Assembly: GCF_003387075.1 (NCBI RefSeq)
Contig: NZ_QUMQ01000001.1
Location: 4,154,001 to 4,218,000, forward strand
Origin: Asanoa ferruginea
GTDB lineage: Bacteria > Actinomycetota > Actinomycetes > Mycobacteriales > Micromonosporaceae
Length of the DNA: 64,000 bases
Direction of reading: 5' to 3'
Below, piece by piece: positions 7,852 through 17,872 of the stretch. A program made the translations under genes and the position numbers. Position 1 is the first letter of the stretch; the number at the start of each line of letters is the position of its first letter. The notes beneath the pieces are model-generated. The model was not told where the DNA came from. It ran no database searches and saw only the letters and a program-made list of their open reading frames with translations.

Positions 7852-8628
7852 CAGCACGCCGACCTCCTTGGCGCGGTCGCCGAGGACGGCGCGGAGCGTT
7901 TCCGCCTGCTCCTCGGGCGTCGAGAGGGCACCGAGACGCTCGATGACCGCCTCGTCGACGTTGTCGACCGCGGCGCGGGTCGCGGCGAAGTCAGCGTCGA
8001 TTTCGGCGAACTGGCCGCGCAACTGGGCGGCGACCGCCTCGTCGACACCGGCCAGCGCGGTGAGGATCGCGGTGACCTTCTGCTCCAGGGCGACCCGGGC
8101 CGCCTTGGCCAGGTTGAGCTCGTGAAACTTCCGGCCGTTGGTGATGGTGAAGTCGACCACGTCGAGGTCCTGGTAAAGGCCATAGACGCGGTAGTTCGCG
8201 CTGGTCAGGGCGTCGCGGTCCTTGGACTCGAACATGTCGTCCTCCGGCGAAGTGGTGAACCAGGGCTTGGTGCTGTTCTCGTGTGACTCGCGGGTGTTGA
8301 AGTGCACGTGCTCGGTGTGCGGGCTGTCGCCGGTGTAGGGCCGCCAGGTGCCCAGCCCCCAGGACCGGCTGGTGATCCGCCGGTTGTAGATGACGTATTG
8401 GATCGACTCGTGCTTGAGCGCGGCCGCGATGACCTGCTGCACGTCGACGCCGTCGACGTCCATGTCCCAGGCGTCGACCGAACCGTCCCGGTCGGGGTTG
8501 TGGTCGGAGTTGGTCGCCTGGTGGGCGAGGTCGCCGATGGTGCCGTCGGAGGTCTTGTCGCGCCGCGGCCAGCGGCGGTCGACCTCGCTGCGGAAGCGGG
8601 TCAGCGCGGGGTTGAGGAACCAGGCCAT
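7837..8628 (-). CDS. Endolysin/peptidase M15-like phage-type protein
   Basis: 263 aa. Residues about 30-125 have 'SDHNPDRDGSVDAWDMDVDG' and later 'HTEHVHFNTR', resembling the HxxxxxxD...HxH zinc ligands of M15-like murein peptidases and matching actinophage endolysin-type domains. The C-terminal half (from about residue 165) is helical, Ala/Glu-rich and probably coiled coil. No signal peptide is visible, so export would need another route, or the protein could be a domesticated phage remnant. ATG at 8628 was chosen because homologues begin MAWFLNPAL; upstream frame belongs to the neighbouring gene. No other phage genes are nearby. The exact enzymatic class is uncertain. Confidence 0.6.
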   Translation of the reverse strand: MAWFLNPALTRFRSEVDRRWPRRDKTSDGTIGDLAHQATNSDHNPDRDGSVDAWDMDVDGVDVQQVIAAALKHESIQYVIYNRRITSRSWGLGTWRPYTGDSPHTEHVHFNTRESHENSTKPWFTTSPEDDMFESKDRDALTSANYRVYGLYQDLDVVDFTITNGRKFHELNLAKAARVALEQKVTAILTALAGVDEAVAAQLRGQFAEIDADFAATRAAVDNVDEAVIERLGALSTPEEQAETLRAVLGDRAKEVGVLLSQG

Positions 8629-8660
8629 AGGCCCGAAGCTACCGCTGCGTGCGGCTGACC

Positions 8661-9197
8661 TTAATCCCCCGGGAGTTGGACAAACTCGCCCGCGAGTAGG
8701 CCGAAGATCGCCTCGTCGAGGAACTCGCCGTCGACCCAGGCGTTGCTCCGCAGTGTCCCTTCGCGACGGAAGCCGACCCGTTCGGCTGCGGTGACCATCG
8801 CGGTGTTGTCGGCCAGCGTCTCGAGCCGCAACCGGTGCAGGCCGCGGATCCCGAAGCCATAGCGGCACAGCACCCGGACCGTGTCGGTGCCCAGGCCGCT
8901 GCCGCGCATCGCGGGGCGCAGCGAGATGCCCACGTGGGCCTGCCGGTTGTGCAGGTCGATGCCCCAGAGCAGGGCCTCGCCGGCGACCGCGTCGTCGGCC
9001 AGCCGCACGACGGTGAAGACGGCCGCGTCGTCGCTGGGTGGGGCCGGCGCGAACGGTGACGACCCCGCCGGGATCGGCCGCCAGGCCCGGCCGTCGGACC
9101 GGGACCGCATCGCGACGTCGTCGTGCAGATCGGCGTGCAGCATCGCCACGTCGTCGTCGTGCCGGGCCCGCAGGAGCACCTTCTCGCCTCGCAGCAT
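8661..9197 (-). CDS. GNAT family N-acetyltransferase
   Basis: 178 aa, RimJ/RimL type. It starts MLRGEKVLLRARHDDD, the standard opening of the subfamily. The acetyl-CoA loop is 'LRPAMRGSGLGTDTVRV', and 'RVGFRREGTLRSNAWVDGEF' is the typical C-terminal strand pair. ATG at 9197 was chosen to match this opening; a longer in-frame start at 9290 would place non-conserved sequence in front. The gene is divergent from glutamate decarboxylase and lies 32 bases upstream of the endolysin-like gene on the same strand. Substrate unknown. Confidence 0.85.
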   Translation of the reverse strand: MLRGEKVLLRARHDDDVAMLHADLHDDVAMRSRSDGRAWRPIPAGSSPFAPAPPSDDAAVFTVVRLADDAVAGEALLWGIDLHNRQAHVGISLRPAMRGSGLGTDTVRVLCRYGFGIRGLHRLRLETLADNTAMVTAAERVGFRREGTLRSNAWVDGEFLDEAIFGLLAGEFVQLPGD

Positions 9198-9334
9198 GGC
9201 GTGTTCGTACCGGATGGCGGTGAACGTGATCAAGCGAGTTATCCGCGATCCGACTCGGCAAATCCGACATCGAGCACGAGTACGGAGCAATAGCCTGAAC
9301 GGGTCGGACGGGTCGGACGACCGAGGAGGCCGGG

Positions 9335-10729
9335 ATGGCGTTGCACGACGGCAAGTCGCCCGACGCCCGGCCGACCCATCGGGCCGGCAACATCGTCGCG
9401 ACGTCGGCCAACCCGGACCTCGGCCGGGAGATCACGTTGCCGAGGGACGCGCTCGGCCCGGACCCGGTGCCGGCCGCGGTCGCCTACCAACTCATCCACG
9501 ACGAGTTGACGCTCGACGGCAACGCCTCGCTCAACCTGGCCACCTTCGTGACCACCTGGATGGAACCGCAGGCGGGCGTGCTGATGGCCGAGTGCGCCGA
9601 CAAGAACATGATCGACAAAGACGAATACCCGCTGACCGCCGAGATCGAGCGGCGCTGCGTGGCGATCCTGGCCGACCTCTGGCACGCGCCCGACCCGGCG
9701 GCCACCATCGGCTGCTCGACCACCGGGTCCAGCGAGGCCTGCATGCTCGCCGGCATGGCGCTCAAGCGGCGCTGGGCCAAGGGCGCCATGGGTGGGCGGC
9801 CCAACCTGGTGATGGGCGGCAACGTCCAGGTGTGCTGGGAGAAGTTCTGCAACTACTGGGAGGTCGAGCCGCGCCTGGTGCCGATGGAGGGCGACCGGTT
9901 CCACCTCACCGCGGCCGAGGCCGTCGCCCGCTGCGACGAGAACACCATCGGCGTGGTCGCGGTGCTGGGGTCCACCTTCGACGGTTCCTACGAGCCGGTC
10001 GCGGAGATCGCCGCCGCCCTCGACGACCTGCACCGCGACAAGGGCTGGGACATCCCGATCCACGTCGACGGCGCGTCCGGCGGGATGATCGCGCCGTTTC
10101 TCGACCCCGACCTGATCTGGGACTTCCGGCTCGACCGGGTCGCCTCGATCAACACCAGCGGGCACAAGTACGGCCTGGTCTACCCCGGCGTGGGCTGGGT
10201 GCTCTGGCGCGAGCGGCGGCTGCTGCCCGAGGAGCTGATCTTCGAGGTCAACTACCTCGGCGGCAGCATGCCGACCTTCGCGCTCAACTTCTCCCGGCCG
10301 GGTGCCGAGGTGATCGGGCAGTACTACATGTTCCTGCGGCTCGGCCGGGACGGCTTCCGGGCGGTGCAGCAGGCGTCCCGCGACGTCGCGACCTACCTGG
10401 CCGGGAAGATCGAGGGCACCGGGCAGTTCCAGCTGGTCAGTCGCGGCGACCAGCTACCGGTGTTCGCGTTCACCACGGCGCCGCACGTCACGGCGTACAA
10501 CGTGTTCGATGTGTCCCGGGCCTTGCGCGAGGCCGGCTGGCTGGTGCCGGCCTACACGTTCCCGAAGGACCGCACCGACCTGGCCGTGCTGCGCGTCGTC
10601 GTGCGCAACGGGTTCTCGCACGACATGGCCGACCTGCTGCTCGGCGACCTCGCTCGGGCGCTACCGGAGTTGGAGCGGCAGCCCGGGCCGCGCCGGTCGG
10701 CCGCCGAGACGTCGTCGTTCCACCACTGA
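9335..10729 (+). CDS. gadB: Glutamate decarboxylase
   Basis: 464 aa, the standard length for PLP-dependent glutamate decarboxylase, which converts glutamate to GABA and CO2 while consuming a proton. The PLP lysine is K278 in 'NTSGHKYG'; 'HVDGASGG' carries the PLP-ring aspartate; 'STTGSSEA' is the phosphate-binding region. The C-terminus ends in 'TSSFHH', similar to the His-containing tail that closes the active site in E. coli GadB. A ribosome site (GAGGAGG) precedes the ATG, with a TAGCCT -10 box at 9291-9296. No GadC-type antiporter is present in the window. Confidence 0.95.
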   Translation: MALHDGKSPDARPTHRAGNIVATSANPDLGREITLPRDALGPDPVPAAVAYQLIHDELTLDGNASLNLATFVTTWMEPQAGVLMAECADKNMIDKDEYPLTAEIERRCVAILADLWHAPDPAATIGCSTTGSSEACMLAGMALKRRWAKGAMGGRPNLVMGGNVQVCWEKFCNYWEVEPRLVPMEGDRFHLTAAEAVARCDENTIGVVAVLGSTFDGSYEPVAEIAAALDDLHRDKGWDIPIHVDGASGGMIAPFLDPDLIWDFRLDRVASINTSGHKYGLVYPGVGWVLWRERRLLPEELIFEVNYLGGSMPTFALNFSRPGAEVIGQYYMFLRLGRDGFRAVQQASRDVATYLAGKIEGTGQFQLVSRGDQLPVFAFTTAPHVTAYNVFDVSRALREAGWLVPAYTFPKDRTDLAVLRVVVRNGFSHDMADLLLGDLARALPELERQPGPRRSAAETSSFHH

Positions 10730-10742
10730 GAGGTGCCGTCCT

Positions 10743-11579
10743 ATGTGCCGCTGGCTGGCGTACTCCGGATCGCCGATCCCGCTCGACTCGCTGCTCTACA
10801 AGCCGAAGCACTCGTTGATCGACCAGAGCCAGCACGCTGAGATGGGCGCCGAGACGACCAACGGCGACGGGTTCGGCATCGGCTGGTATCCGGTCGACCC
10901 GGTCGAGAAGGCCACGCCCGGCCGGTTCCGCGGCATCCTGCCGGCGTGGAGCGACCGCAACCTGCGCGACCTGGCCGAGCACATCCGCTCGCCGCTGTTC
11001 TTCGCGCACGTGCGTGCCTCGTCGGGCACGGCGGTGCAGGAGAGCAACTGCCACCCGTTCCAGCACGAGCGCTGGCTGTGGATGCACAACGGGTCGGTAC
11101 GCGACTTCGCCCGGATGCGGCGTGACCTGCTGCTGGCCGTCGACCCGGCGCTCTACCCGGACATCCAGGGAACCACCGACTCCGAGGCGCTGCTCTACCT
11201 GGCGCTGACCTACGGCCTGCGGGACGACCCGGTGACCGCGGTGGAGCGGACGGTCGGCTTCGTCGAGGCGACCGCCGCCAGCCACGGCATCCAGGACCCG
11301 GTGCAGATGACCGTGGCCACCACCGAGGGGGAGCGGATCTGGGTCTTCCGCTATTCGAGCGCGCACCAGTCGCGCACGCTGTTCTACTCCCGCGACGTCA
11401 ACGACCTGCGCCAACTCCACCCCGAGGTGGAGGCGCTGCGACAGATCCCGGACGGGGCGCGGTTGGTGGTATCGGAGCCGTTGGGTGTCATGCCGGACGC
11501 GTTCGTCGAGGTGCCTGAGTCGAGCTATAGCCTTATTTATCAAGGACAAGACAAAATGTCCGACTTCAACCCGCGTTGA
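10743..11579 (+). CDS. Class II glutamine amidotransferase (EgtC/YafJ-like)
   Basis: 278 aa. The nucleophile is Cys2, exposed after Met1 removal (MCRWLAYSG), and 'NGDGFGIGWY' and 'LFFAHVRASSG' are the Ntn-hydrolase motifs that bind glutamine. This matches the YafJ/EgtC group, including the gamma-glutamyl hydrolase of ergothioneine synthesis. No other ergothioneine genes are here, so EgtC is not claimed. The ATG at 10743 is fixed by the need for Cys at position 2. It follows gadB by 13 bases and is probably co-transcribed, which may link it to glutamate/glutamine handling. Confidence 0.85.
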   Translation: MCRWLAYSGSPIPLDSLLYKPKHSLIDQSQHAEMGAETTNGDGFGIGWYPVDPVEKATPGRFRGILPAWSDRNLRDLAEHIRSPLFFAHVRASSGTAVQESNCHPFQHERWLWMHNGSVRDFARMRRDLLLAVDPALYPDIQGTTDSEALLYLALTYGLRDDPVTAVERTVGFVEATAASHGIQDPVQMTVATTEGERIWVFRYSSAHQSRTLFYSRDVNDLRQLHPEVEALRQIPDGARLVVSEPLGVMPDAFVEVPESSYSLIYQGQDKMSDFNPR

Positions 11580-11620
11580 GCGGGGTTCGCGTACGCCAGC
11601 AACGCCCGCAGGATCCGTCA

Positions 11621-11633
11621 TACGCTCGCAGGC
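11621..11633 (+). promoter_or_regulatory. Leaderless -10 box for DUF2784 gene
   Basis: TACGCT at 11621-11626 is seven bases before the GTG at 11634, with no ribosome site, so a leaderless transcript is likely. Confidence 0.5.
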
Positions 11634-12026
11634 GTGGGGTGGAAAGAGCTCGCGAGCGTCTTCCTGGCTCTGCACTTCGCCTTCATGGCGTACGTGCTGC
11701 TCGGCGGTTTTCTGGCCTGGAAGTGGCCGAAGGCCATCTGGTTCCACCTCCCCGCCATCGGCTGGGGCATCGCGCTGATCGGCTTCGGCCTCAACTGCCC
11801 GCTCACCTACGGGCAGAACTGGGCCCGCGGCCACGCCGGTGAGGCGCCGTTGACCAGGGGATTCGTCGACACCTACATCGAGGGCGTGCTCTATCCCGAG
11901 CGCTTCGTGCACGTCGCGCAGGCGGTGCTGGCGCTGATCGTGCTGGTCTCCTACGTGGGCTTCTTCGTCCTGCGCCGGCGCCGGGCGCGAGCGCAGGCCG
12001 TCGGAGTCGGCCAACGAGTGAGCTAG
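11634..12026 (+). CDS. DUF2784 membrane protein
   Basis: 130 aa with three to four membrane segments (about residues 8-28, 37-52 and 95-113). Features include 'WKWPKAIWFHLPAIGWG' and 'CPLTYGQNWAR', the conserved 'NCPLT.WE'-like block of DUF2784 proteins. Function is unknown in the family. GTG start at 11634 is set by the leaderless -10 box. The stop TAG overlaps the stop of the convergent gene: both read from the same CTAG. Confidence 0.75.
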   Translation: MGWKELASVFLALHFAFMAYVLLGGFLAWKWPKAIWFHLPAIGWGIALIGFGLNCPLTYGQNWARGHAGEAPLTRGFVDTYIEGVLYPERFVHVAQAVLALIVLVSYVGFFVLRRRRARAQAVGVGQRVS

Positions 12027-13564
12027 GGCAGGTCGGCCACCGCTGCCGCGAACGCCGTCCCGGTGGCGACCGCCGCGTTGATCAGGGCGGCGAGCTGGGT
12101 GGCGGTCGCGCCGTGCTCCAGGTCGGTGGTCACGTCGCCGGCCAGCAACAGGTGACCCTCGCCCGCGTCGTGCACGTAGGCCTTGGGCATCAGCTTGTCG
12201 TGGTTCCAGGCGTTGCAGAACTCGTAGGCCTCGGCGATCCGGGCCGCCGGCAGGCTGCGCTCGGCCACCACCCGCACCTGGAGGATCTCCAGTCGCTCGC
12301 CGAGCCGCTCGAACTGGATGTAGGTGCCGGGCCAGCGGCCGCTGACCACGCCGTCGTCGTCGACCGTGTAGCGGTCGTCGCGCTCGTCGAGCACCTCCAT
12401 GATCGCTTCGAGGGTCAGCGGGCCGAGCGGGGTCTCGTCGAGCCGGATCGCCGCGACCGGCAGCTCGGCCAGCCAGAGGCCGACCAGCCGGGACTGGTGG
12501 TCGGTGCCGTTGCGGGCGTCGAACCGGGCGGCCAGCGTGGCCGCGATCGTGGCGAGCACGGTGCCCAGGTCGCGCACCGACAGGTCGGCGGCCGGCCGGT
12601 CGCCCCAGGTGGGCCGGTGCACCCGCCGGTCGCCCAGGCCTTCCGCGGTGGCCCGGCGGCAGACCAGCGTGCCGGCGGCGGCGAAGCGCATCGCCGCCAG
12701 CTCGTCGGTCGGCTCGTCGAGGTCGCCGAGATGGGTGGTGAGCAGGTCGACACCGCGCCCGGCCAGCCCGGCCAGGGCGCAGAACCGCAGGTGGTCGGCG
12801 AGCAGCGGGAACGATGCCCGGTCGAGCCGCTGCCGCCGGTAGGCCCGCAGGTGCGCCGCGGCGGCCTCGTCGACCCGGCCCAGGTGCAGGTAGGGGATCA
12901 TCGCCGCGGCCAGCGCGCGTTCGGGCTGCTCGGGGCAGGTGGCGCCGGCGCGCAGCACCGGCTCGACCACGTCGACCGCGGCCTGCCACTCGCCCCACGC
13001 CGCGTGCAGGAAGGCCCGGTCGGCGGGGTAGCAGGCCGGGCAGAAGCCGGTGTCGCCGAGCGTCTCGCCATCGGCGAACCATTCCGGGTCGCCCGCCGGT
13101 GGCAGCTCGGCGTCGCAGCGGGCCAGCCACTGCCGGGCCGCGGTCAGGTCGCCGACGTGATCGGCCATCTCGGCCCGCAGCCGGTGCACGGCGAACAGCG
13201 GGCGCTGGTCTTCGCGGAACCGGCGCTCGAGGTCGTCGAGCAGCGCCTCGGCCTCGGCGCGGCCGACGCCCGGGGACACGCGGAACGTGCCGACCGCCCA
13301 GAGGTGGTAGTAGCGCAGCAGCGCCAGCTCGGTGTCGGTGAACAGCAGCGGCTCGCGGTCGGCCGTCGCCCGGCACCAGGCGAACAGGCCGAGCACCCGG
13401 GCGGGCTCACCGGCGTCGAGGCAGGCGTCGATCAGGTCGAGCCGGGCCTCGAAGCCGAGCCGCACGTCGCCGGCCCGGTCGGCGGCGGCGACCACCGCGT
13501 CGAGCTCGGCCACCTTCTCGGGGCCGGGCGGCAGGTCGCGGGCATCCGCGAGGGCGTCGCTCAC
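12023..13564 (-). CDS. TPR-like helical protein with C-terminal YbjN domain
   Basis: 513 aa. Residues 1-270 are helical repeats with alternating Ala/Leu/Asp-rich helices resembling a TPR solenoid. From about residue 370 there is a YbjN-type domain (LDERDDRYTVDDDGVVSGRW...EFCNAWNHDKLMPKAYV), a fold related to type III secretion chaperones and found in many actinobacterial proteins of unknown role. GTG at 13564 overlaps the stop of the upstream YbjN-only gene (GTGA), so the two YbjN-containing proteins are translationally coupled and may form a complex. The YbjN call is good, the TPR call moderate. Confidence 0.7.
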   Translation of the reverse strand: MSDALADARDLPPGPEKVAELDAVVAAADRAGDVRLGFEARLDLIDACLDAGEPARVLGLFAWCRATADREPLLFTDTELALLRYYHLWAVGTFRVSPGVGRAEAEALLDDLERRFREDQRPLFAVHRLRAEMADHVGDLTAARQWLARCDAELPPAGDPEWFADGETLGDTGFCPACYPADRAFLHAAWGEWQAAVDVVEPVLRAGATCPEQPERALAAAMIPYLHLGRVDEAAAAHLRAYRRQRLDRASFPLLADHLRFCALAGLAGRGVDLLTTHLGDLDEPTDELAAMRFAAAGTLVCRRATAEGLGDRRVHRPTWGDRPAADLSVRDLGTVLATIAATLAARFDARNGTDHQSRLVGLWLAELPVAAIRLDETPLGPLTLEAIMEVLDERDDRYTVDDDGVVSGRWPGTYIQFERLGERLEILQVRVVAERSLPAARIAEAYEFCNAWNHDKLMPKAYVHDAGEGHLLLAGDVTTDLEHGATATQLAALINAAVATGTAFAAAVADLP

Positions 13565-13989
13565 AGCTTCAAGTCTTCCAGCGCGTCGGCGAGCTGGCAG
13601 CCGCTGGTGATGCCACAGGTCAGCAACTGGTCGAGCTGGTCGGAGCTGACACCGTGCTCGAGGTCGGCCACCACCTCGCCCAGCACCCGGACCGTGCCGT
13701 TGTCGTTGACGTGCACGAACGCCTTCGGCCAGAGCTTGTCCTGGTTCCAGGCGTTGCAGAACCCGTAGAGGGGCAGCACGTCGTCGATCTCGAAGACCCG
13801 GCTGACCAGCGTGCGGACCTGGAGGATCTCGCCGGCCCGGCCGAGCCGGAAGAAATAGATCAGGTTGTCGTCCCAGCGGCCGACGAGGTCACCGTCGGGG
13901 TCCTGGGCGAACGCGTAGCCGTGCCCGTCGAGAACGCCCGCGATCAGCTCGTTGGTCAGGGGCAACAGCGTTCCGCCCGGCGCTTCCAC
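13561..13989 (-). CDS. YbjN domain protein
   Basis: 142 aa, a single YbjN domain: 'RWDDNLIYFFRLGRAGEILQVRT' and 'LYGFCNAWNQDKLWPKAFV' match the second half of the downstream protein closely (FCNAWNxDKLxPKAxVH in both). This shows the two adjacent genes share a duplicated domain. There is no signal peptide. The start at 13989 is 112 bases from the divergent ftsK start, and the intergenic region holds both promoters. Confidence 0.75.
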   Translation of the reverse strand: MEAPGGTLLPLTNELIAGVLDGHGYAFAQDPDGDLVGRWDDNLIYFFRLGRAGEILQVRTLVSRVFEIDDVLPLYGFCNAWNQDKLWPKAFVHVNDNGTVRVLGEVVADLEHGVSSDQLDQLLTCGITSGCQLADALEDLKL

Positions 13990-14089
13990 GCCCGCGATGA
14001 TAGGCGCGGCACGTCGAAGTCAGCCACTGTCCACCAATCCGAAGGATTGTCGCGCGGCGCGGCGCGCGTCGGCGTGACCTGCGTCCCCT

Positions 14090-14101
14090 TACCGTGAGAC
14101 C
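14090..14101 (+). promoter_or_regulatory. Leaderless -10 box for ftsK
   Basis: TACCGT at 14090-14095 is six bases before the ftsK ATG (14102), with no ribosome site. Confidence 0.5.
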
Positions 14102-16570
14102 ATGGCCGGCCGCACGACGCAGACGAGCCGGCGTCGCACCGCGACGCCGAGCCGGGCAGGCACGAGCACCCGCGGGCGCACCACCACCAGCACCACCCGC
14201 GCGCGCTCGACCTACCGCCGGCGCCAGCCCAACGGCATGGCCGTGCTGGTGGGCCGGGCCGGCGGCGCCCTCTGGATGGGTGTCGCGCACAGCGTCGGTT
14301 GGCTGGTCCGCGGCCTCGGCCGGCAGGCCGCCACCGCCCGCGACCTCGACCCCGAGCACCGCCGCGACGGCGCCGGCCTGCTGCTGCTGGGCCTGTCGAT
14401 CCTGACCAGCGTCGCCGTCTGGTTCTCCGCCGCCGGCCCGGTCGGCCAGCGGATCGAAGACGGCGTCCGGCTGTTCATCGGCGCGATCGCGGTCGCGCTT
14501 CCGGTCCTGCTGCTGTTCTGGGCGATCCGGCTGATGCGGCCGCTGCCCGAGCCCGAGCACCGCGGCCGCGGCCTGGTCGGCTGGGGTTCGCTGCTGCTGT
14601 CGGTCGCCGGCATCCTGCACATCGGCCAGTCGCCGATCGACACCGCGCAGCGCGACCACGCCGGCGGCCTGATCGGCGCCGGCATCGGCACCGCGCTGGA
14701 GCGGGCGTTCACCCAGTGGGTCGCCGTTCCGCTGCTGGTGTTGCTGCTGCTCTTCGGCGTGCTGGTGGTGACCGCGACCCCGATCAACAAGGTCCCCGAG
14801 CGGCTCGGCCTGCTGGTCGCGGTGCTGCTCGGCCGCCCGACGCCCGCCCAGCAGGACGAAGACGAGGAAGAAGAAGACGAGGAGCCGCCGGCACCGCGCC
14901 GCCGGCCGGCCCGGCGCCGGCAGAGCACCAAGGTGCTCGGCCTCGGCGACGACGACCCGGCCGAGGCCGACGACGAGGTGGTGCACGACACCGTCGCGCT
15001 GCCGCGCACCCCGCCGAAGGTGCCCGCGCTGCGCAAGCAACAGCCGCCGCCGCACTCGCCGATGCCGACCCGCGCCGAGCAACTCGCGATCAACGCGATC
15101 GAGGGCGCCTACCTGCTGCCGCCGCCCAACCTGCTGCGCAGCGGCTCCGCGCCGAAGACCCGCAGCAAGGCCAACGACGAGGTGATCGCGGCGCTGACCG
15201 GGGTCTTCGAGCAGTTCGACGTCGACGCGGCGGTGACCGGCTACACCCGGGGGCCGACGGTCACCCGCTACGAGGTCGAGCTCGGCCGTGGCACCAAGGT
15301 CGAGCGGATCACCCAGCTCTCCCGCAACATCGCCTACGCGGTGAAGTCGCCCGACGTGCGGATCCTGAGCCCGATCCCGGGCAAGAGCGCGGTCGGTGTG
15401 GAGATCCCCAACTCCGACCGGGAAGACGTCGCGCTCGGCGACGTGCTGCGCTCACACGCGGCGACCTCCGACCCCCACCCGATGGTGGTCGCGCTGGGCA
15501 AAGACATCGAGGGCGGCTACGTGGTCGCCAACCTCGCCAAGATGCCGCACATCCTGATCGCCGGCGCGACCGGCGCGGGCAAGTCGTCGTGCCTCAACTC
15601 GCTGCTGGTGTCGGTGCTGAGCCGGGCCACCCCCGACGAGGTGCGGCTCGTGTTGATCGACCCCAAGCGCGTCGAGATGACGGCGTACGAGGGCATCCCG
15701 CACCTGGTCACGCCGATCATCACCAACCCGAAGAAGGCGGCCGACTCGCTCGACTGGGTCGTGCGCGAGATGGACATGCGCTACGACGACCTGGCCGCGG
15801 CCGGCGTCCGGCACATCGACGACTACAACCGCAAGGTGCGCGCCGGGCAGATCAAGCCGCCGCCGGGCAGCGAGCGGGAGATCCGGCCTTACCCCTATCT
15901 GCTGGTGGTCGTCGACGAGTTGGCCGACCTGATGATGGTCGCGCCGCGCGACGTCGAAGACTCGGTCGTCCGGATCACCCAGCTCGCCCGGGCCGCCGGC
16001 ATCCACCTGGTGCTGGCCACCCAGCGCCCGTCGGTCGACGTGGTCACCGGCCTGATCAAGGCCAACGTGCCGTCCCGGCTGGCGTTCGCGACCTCGTCGC
16101 TGGCCGACTCGCGGGTCATCCTCGACCAGCCGGGTGCGGAGAAGCTGATCGGCCGCGGCGACGGCCTGTTCCTGCCGATGGGCGCCTCCAAGCCGGTCCG
16201 CATCCAGGGCGCCTGGGTCAACGAGAACGAGATCACCGACGTCGTCAACTTCTGCAAGAAGCAGCGCGAGCCGGAGTTCCGGCCCGACGTGCTGACCAAG
16301 GTCGAAGACCCGAAGAAGAAGATCGACGAAGACATCGGCGACGACCTCGACGTGCTGATCCAGGCGATCGAGCTGGTCGTCACCTCCCAGTTCGGCTCGA
16401 CCTCGATGCTCCAGCGCAAGCTGCGCGTCGGTTTCGCCAAGGCCGGCCGGCTGATGGACCTGATGGAGACGCGCGGCATCGTCGGCCCTTCCGAGGGGTC
16501 GAAGGCGCGCGACGTGCTGGTCAAGCCCGATGAGTTGGAGGAGGCGCTGGCGGGTCTGCGCGTCGAATGA
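14102..16570 (+). CDS. ftsK: DNA translocase FtsK
   Basis: 822 aa. FtsK pumps chromosomal DNA at the septum. In order: a basic Thr/Arg/Ser-rich N-terminus; four membrane segments (about residues 90-225); an acidic and Pro-rich linker ([11 protein letters not shown]); the RecA-like motor with Walker A GATGAGKS near residue 487 and Walker B '[11 protein letters not shown]'; and a C-terminal winged-helix gamma domain (from about 750) for KOPS recognition ([19 protein letters not shown]). The size is typical of actinobacterial FtsK. The end overlaps the convergent membrane protein gene by 50 bases. Confidence 0.97.
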   Translation: MAGRTTQTSRRRTATPSRAGTSTRGRTTTSTTRARSTYRRRQPNGMAVLVGRAGGALWMGVAHSVGWLVRGLGRQAATARDLDPEHRRDGAGLLLLGLSILTSVAVWFSAAGPVGQRIEDGVRLFIGAIAVALPVLLLFWAIRLMRPLPEPEHRGRGLVGWGSLLLSVAGILHIGQSPIDTAQRDHAGGLIGAGIGTALERAFTQWVAVPLLVLLLLFGVLVVTATPINKVPERLGLLVAVLLGRPTPAQQDEDEEEEDEEPPAPRRRPARRRQSTKVLGLGDDDPAEADDEVVHDTVALPRTPPKVPALRKQQPPPHSPMPTRAEQLAINAIEGAYLLPPPNLLRSGSAPKTRSKANDEVIAALTGVFEQFDVDAAVTGYTRGPTVTRYEVELGRGTKVERITQLSRNIAYAVKSPDVRILSPIPGKSAVGVEIPNSDREDVALGDVLRSHAATSDPHPMVVALGKDIEGGYVVANLAKMPHILIAGATGAGKSSCLNSLLVSVLSRATPDEVRLVLIDPKRVEMTAYEGIPHLVTPIITNPKKAADSLDWVVREMDMRYDDLAAAGVRHIDDYNRKVRAGQIKPPPGSEREIRPYPYLLVVVDELADLMMVAPRDVEDSVVRITQLARAAGIHLVLATQRPSVDVVTGLIKANVPSRLAFATSSLADSRVILDQPGAEKLIGRGDGLFLPMGASKPVRIQGAWVNENEITDVVNFCKKQREPEFRPDVLTKVEDPKKKIDEDIGDDLDVLIQAIELVVTSQFGSTSMLQRKLRVGFAKAGRLMDLMETRGIVGPSEGSKARDVLVKPDELEEALAGLRVE

Positions 16571-16796
16571 CCCGGGCCACCAGCGATGCCGCGGAGACCA
16601 CCGCCCAGGTGCCCTCCAGCAGCAGGAAGCCCCACGACTGTTGGGCCGCCGCGATCACCGCCAACACGGCGGAGCCGGCGATGTTGAGCACCAGGTAGGG
16701 CACCGAGTGGGCGTCGAGCTTGCCCAACTGGGATGCCCCGAAGGCGGCCAGGATGAGCAACGAACCGACGATCTCGACAATGTCGACAGGATTCAT
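16521..16796 (-). CDS. CBU_0592-like small membrane protein
   Basis: 91 aa with two to three membrane helices (about residues 4-22, 32-50, 54-75). '[43 protein letters not shown]' is typical of the CBU_0592 family of uncharacterised membrane proteins. ATG at 16796 ([11 protein letters not shown]) was chosen because the membrane helix begins directly after it; the frame is open far upstream but that part is antisense to the next gene. The last 50 bases overlap ftsK in the convergent direction. Function unknown. Confidence 0.7.
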   Translation of the reverse strand: MNPVDIVEIVGSLLILAAFGASQLGKLDAHSVPYLVLNIAGSAVLAVIAAAQQSWGFLLLEGTWAVVSAASLVARVIRRADPPAPPPTHRA

Positions 16797-16925
16797 GATG
16801 TGGTGCGCGCCGTCTTTGCTCGGCCGGGTACGGAGCGCCACTCGTCCGGGGTAGGCGCCGAAAGCGGCGCCGCCACGCACGACCTTACTTGACCTCAACC
16901 CAGGTTCAACATCAAGGATGGGTGC

Positions 16926-17840
16926 GTGCCGCTGCTGTTGATTGACCCCGACGTGGCCGCCCGGCTCGACGCCTCCACCGCCGTCGCCGCGATGCGCGAC
17001 GCGCTGGTCGCGGCGCACGCCGGCCGCCTGATCGCCCCGCCGCGGGCCAGCGCCGTGCTGGAGGGCGGCCGGCTGGTGATGACCGCCGGGCACCTCGCCG
17101 ACGAGTGGTACGGCTTCCGCTCCTACGACACCTTCGGCCACGCCGACGGCGAGCAGCTCGTGGTGCTGCACGACGCCCGGGACGGTCGGATCCGGGCGAT
17201 CGCGGTGGGTGAGGAGATCGGCTCCCGGCGCACCGGCGCGCTCGGCGGTGCCGCCGTCGACCTGCTCGCCCGGCCCGACGCCGGCACGGTCGGCGTGCTC
17301 GGCTCCGGCCGCCAGGCCTGGACCCAGATCTGGGCGGCCGCGGCGGTGCGCCCGCTGACCGCGGTCAGCGTGTTCAGCCGCTCGGCGGCCCGGCGGACGG
17401 CGTTCGCGGCCCGGGTGCGGGCCGAGTTGGGCGTGCCGGCGACAGCGGCCGCCAGCGCGGCCGAGGCGGTCCGCGACCGCGACCTGGTGATCGTGGCGAC
17501 GACCAGCGAGCGTCCGGTGCTGTCGGCGGCCGACCTGGCCCCCGGCACCCACGTCAACCTGGTCGGCTTCAAGCAGCGCGGGCGCGCCGAATACGGCCTC
17601 GACCTGTTGGCCCGGGCCGGCGTGCTGGCCACCGACTCGCCCGCGCAGGCCGGCGCCTACGAGCCGCCGCTGCTGCTGGCCGGCACGGCGCCGCGCGACC
17701 TGGGCGCGATCGCGGCCGGCGCGCTGCCCGGTCGCGGCACGGCCGACGAGATCAGCGTGTTCCTCTCGGTGGGCCTCGCCGGCACCGAGGTGTTCCTCCT
17801 CGACCGGGTCGCCGCCCTGCTGACGTCGGCGTCCTCGTAA
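16926..17840 (+). CDS. Ornithine cyclodeaminase / mu-crystallin family protein
   Basis: 304 aa. The Rossmann NAD(P)-binding motif is '[15 protein letters not shown]' (about residues 119-133). The substrate-binding opening '[19 protein letters not shown]' and the '[15 protein letters not shown]' block match the ornithine cyclodeaminase/alanine dehydrogenase/mu-crystallin family, which includes imine reductases and amino-acid dehydrogenases. The specific substrate is unclear. AAGGA sits seven bases before GTG 16926. The gene is isolated between the small membrane gene and rimO. Confidence 0.8.
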   Translation: MPLLLIDPDVAARLDASTAVAAMRDALVAAHAGRLIAPPRASAVLEGGRLVMTAGHLADEWYGFRSYDTFGHADGEQLVVLHDARDGRIRAIAVGEEIGSRRTGALGGAAVDLLARPDAGTVGVLGSGRQAWTQIWAAAAVRPLTAVSVFSRSAARRTAFAARVRAELGVPATAAASAAEAVRDRDLVIVATTSERPVLSAADLAPGTHVNLVGFKQRGRAEYGLDLLARAGVLATDSPAQAGAYEPPLLLAGTAPRDLGAIAAGALPGRGTADEISVFLSVGLAGTEVFLLDRVAALLTSASS

Positions 17841-17860
17841 GCACCCGGCGGCGCGACCGG

Positions 17861-17872
17861 TACCCTCGTGAG
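17861..17872 (+). promoter_or_regulatory. Leaderless -10 box for rimO
   Basis: TACCCT at 17861-17866 is six bases before the GTG start at 17873. Confidence 0.5.

Noticed and set aside
10743-11579. Ergothioneine gene egtC
   Set aside because: The Cys2 amidotransferase fits the group, but egtA, egtB, egtD and egtE are absent nearby.
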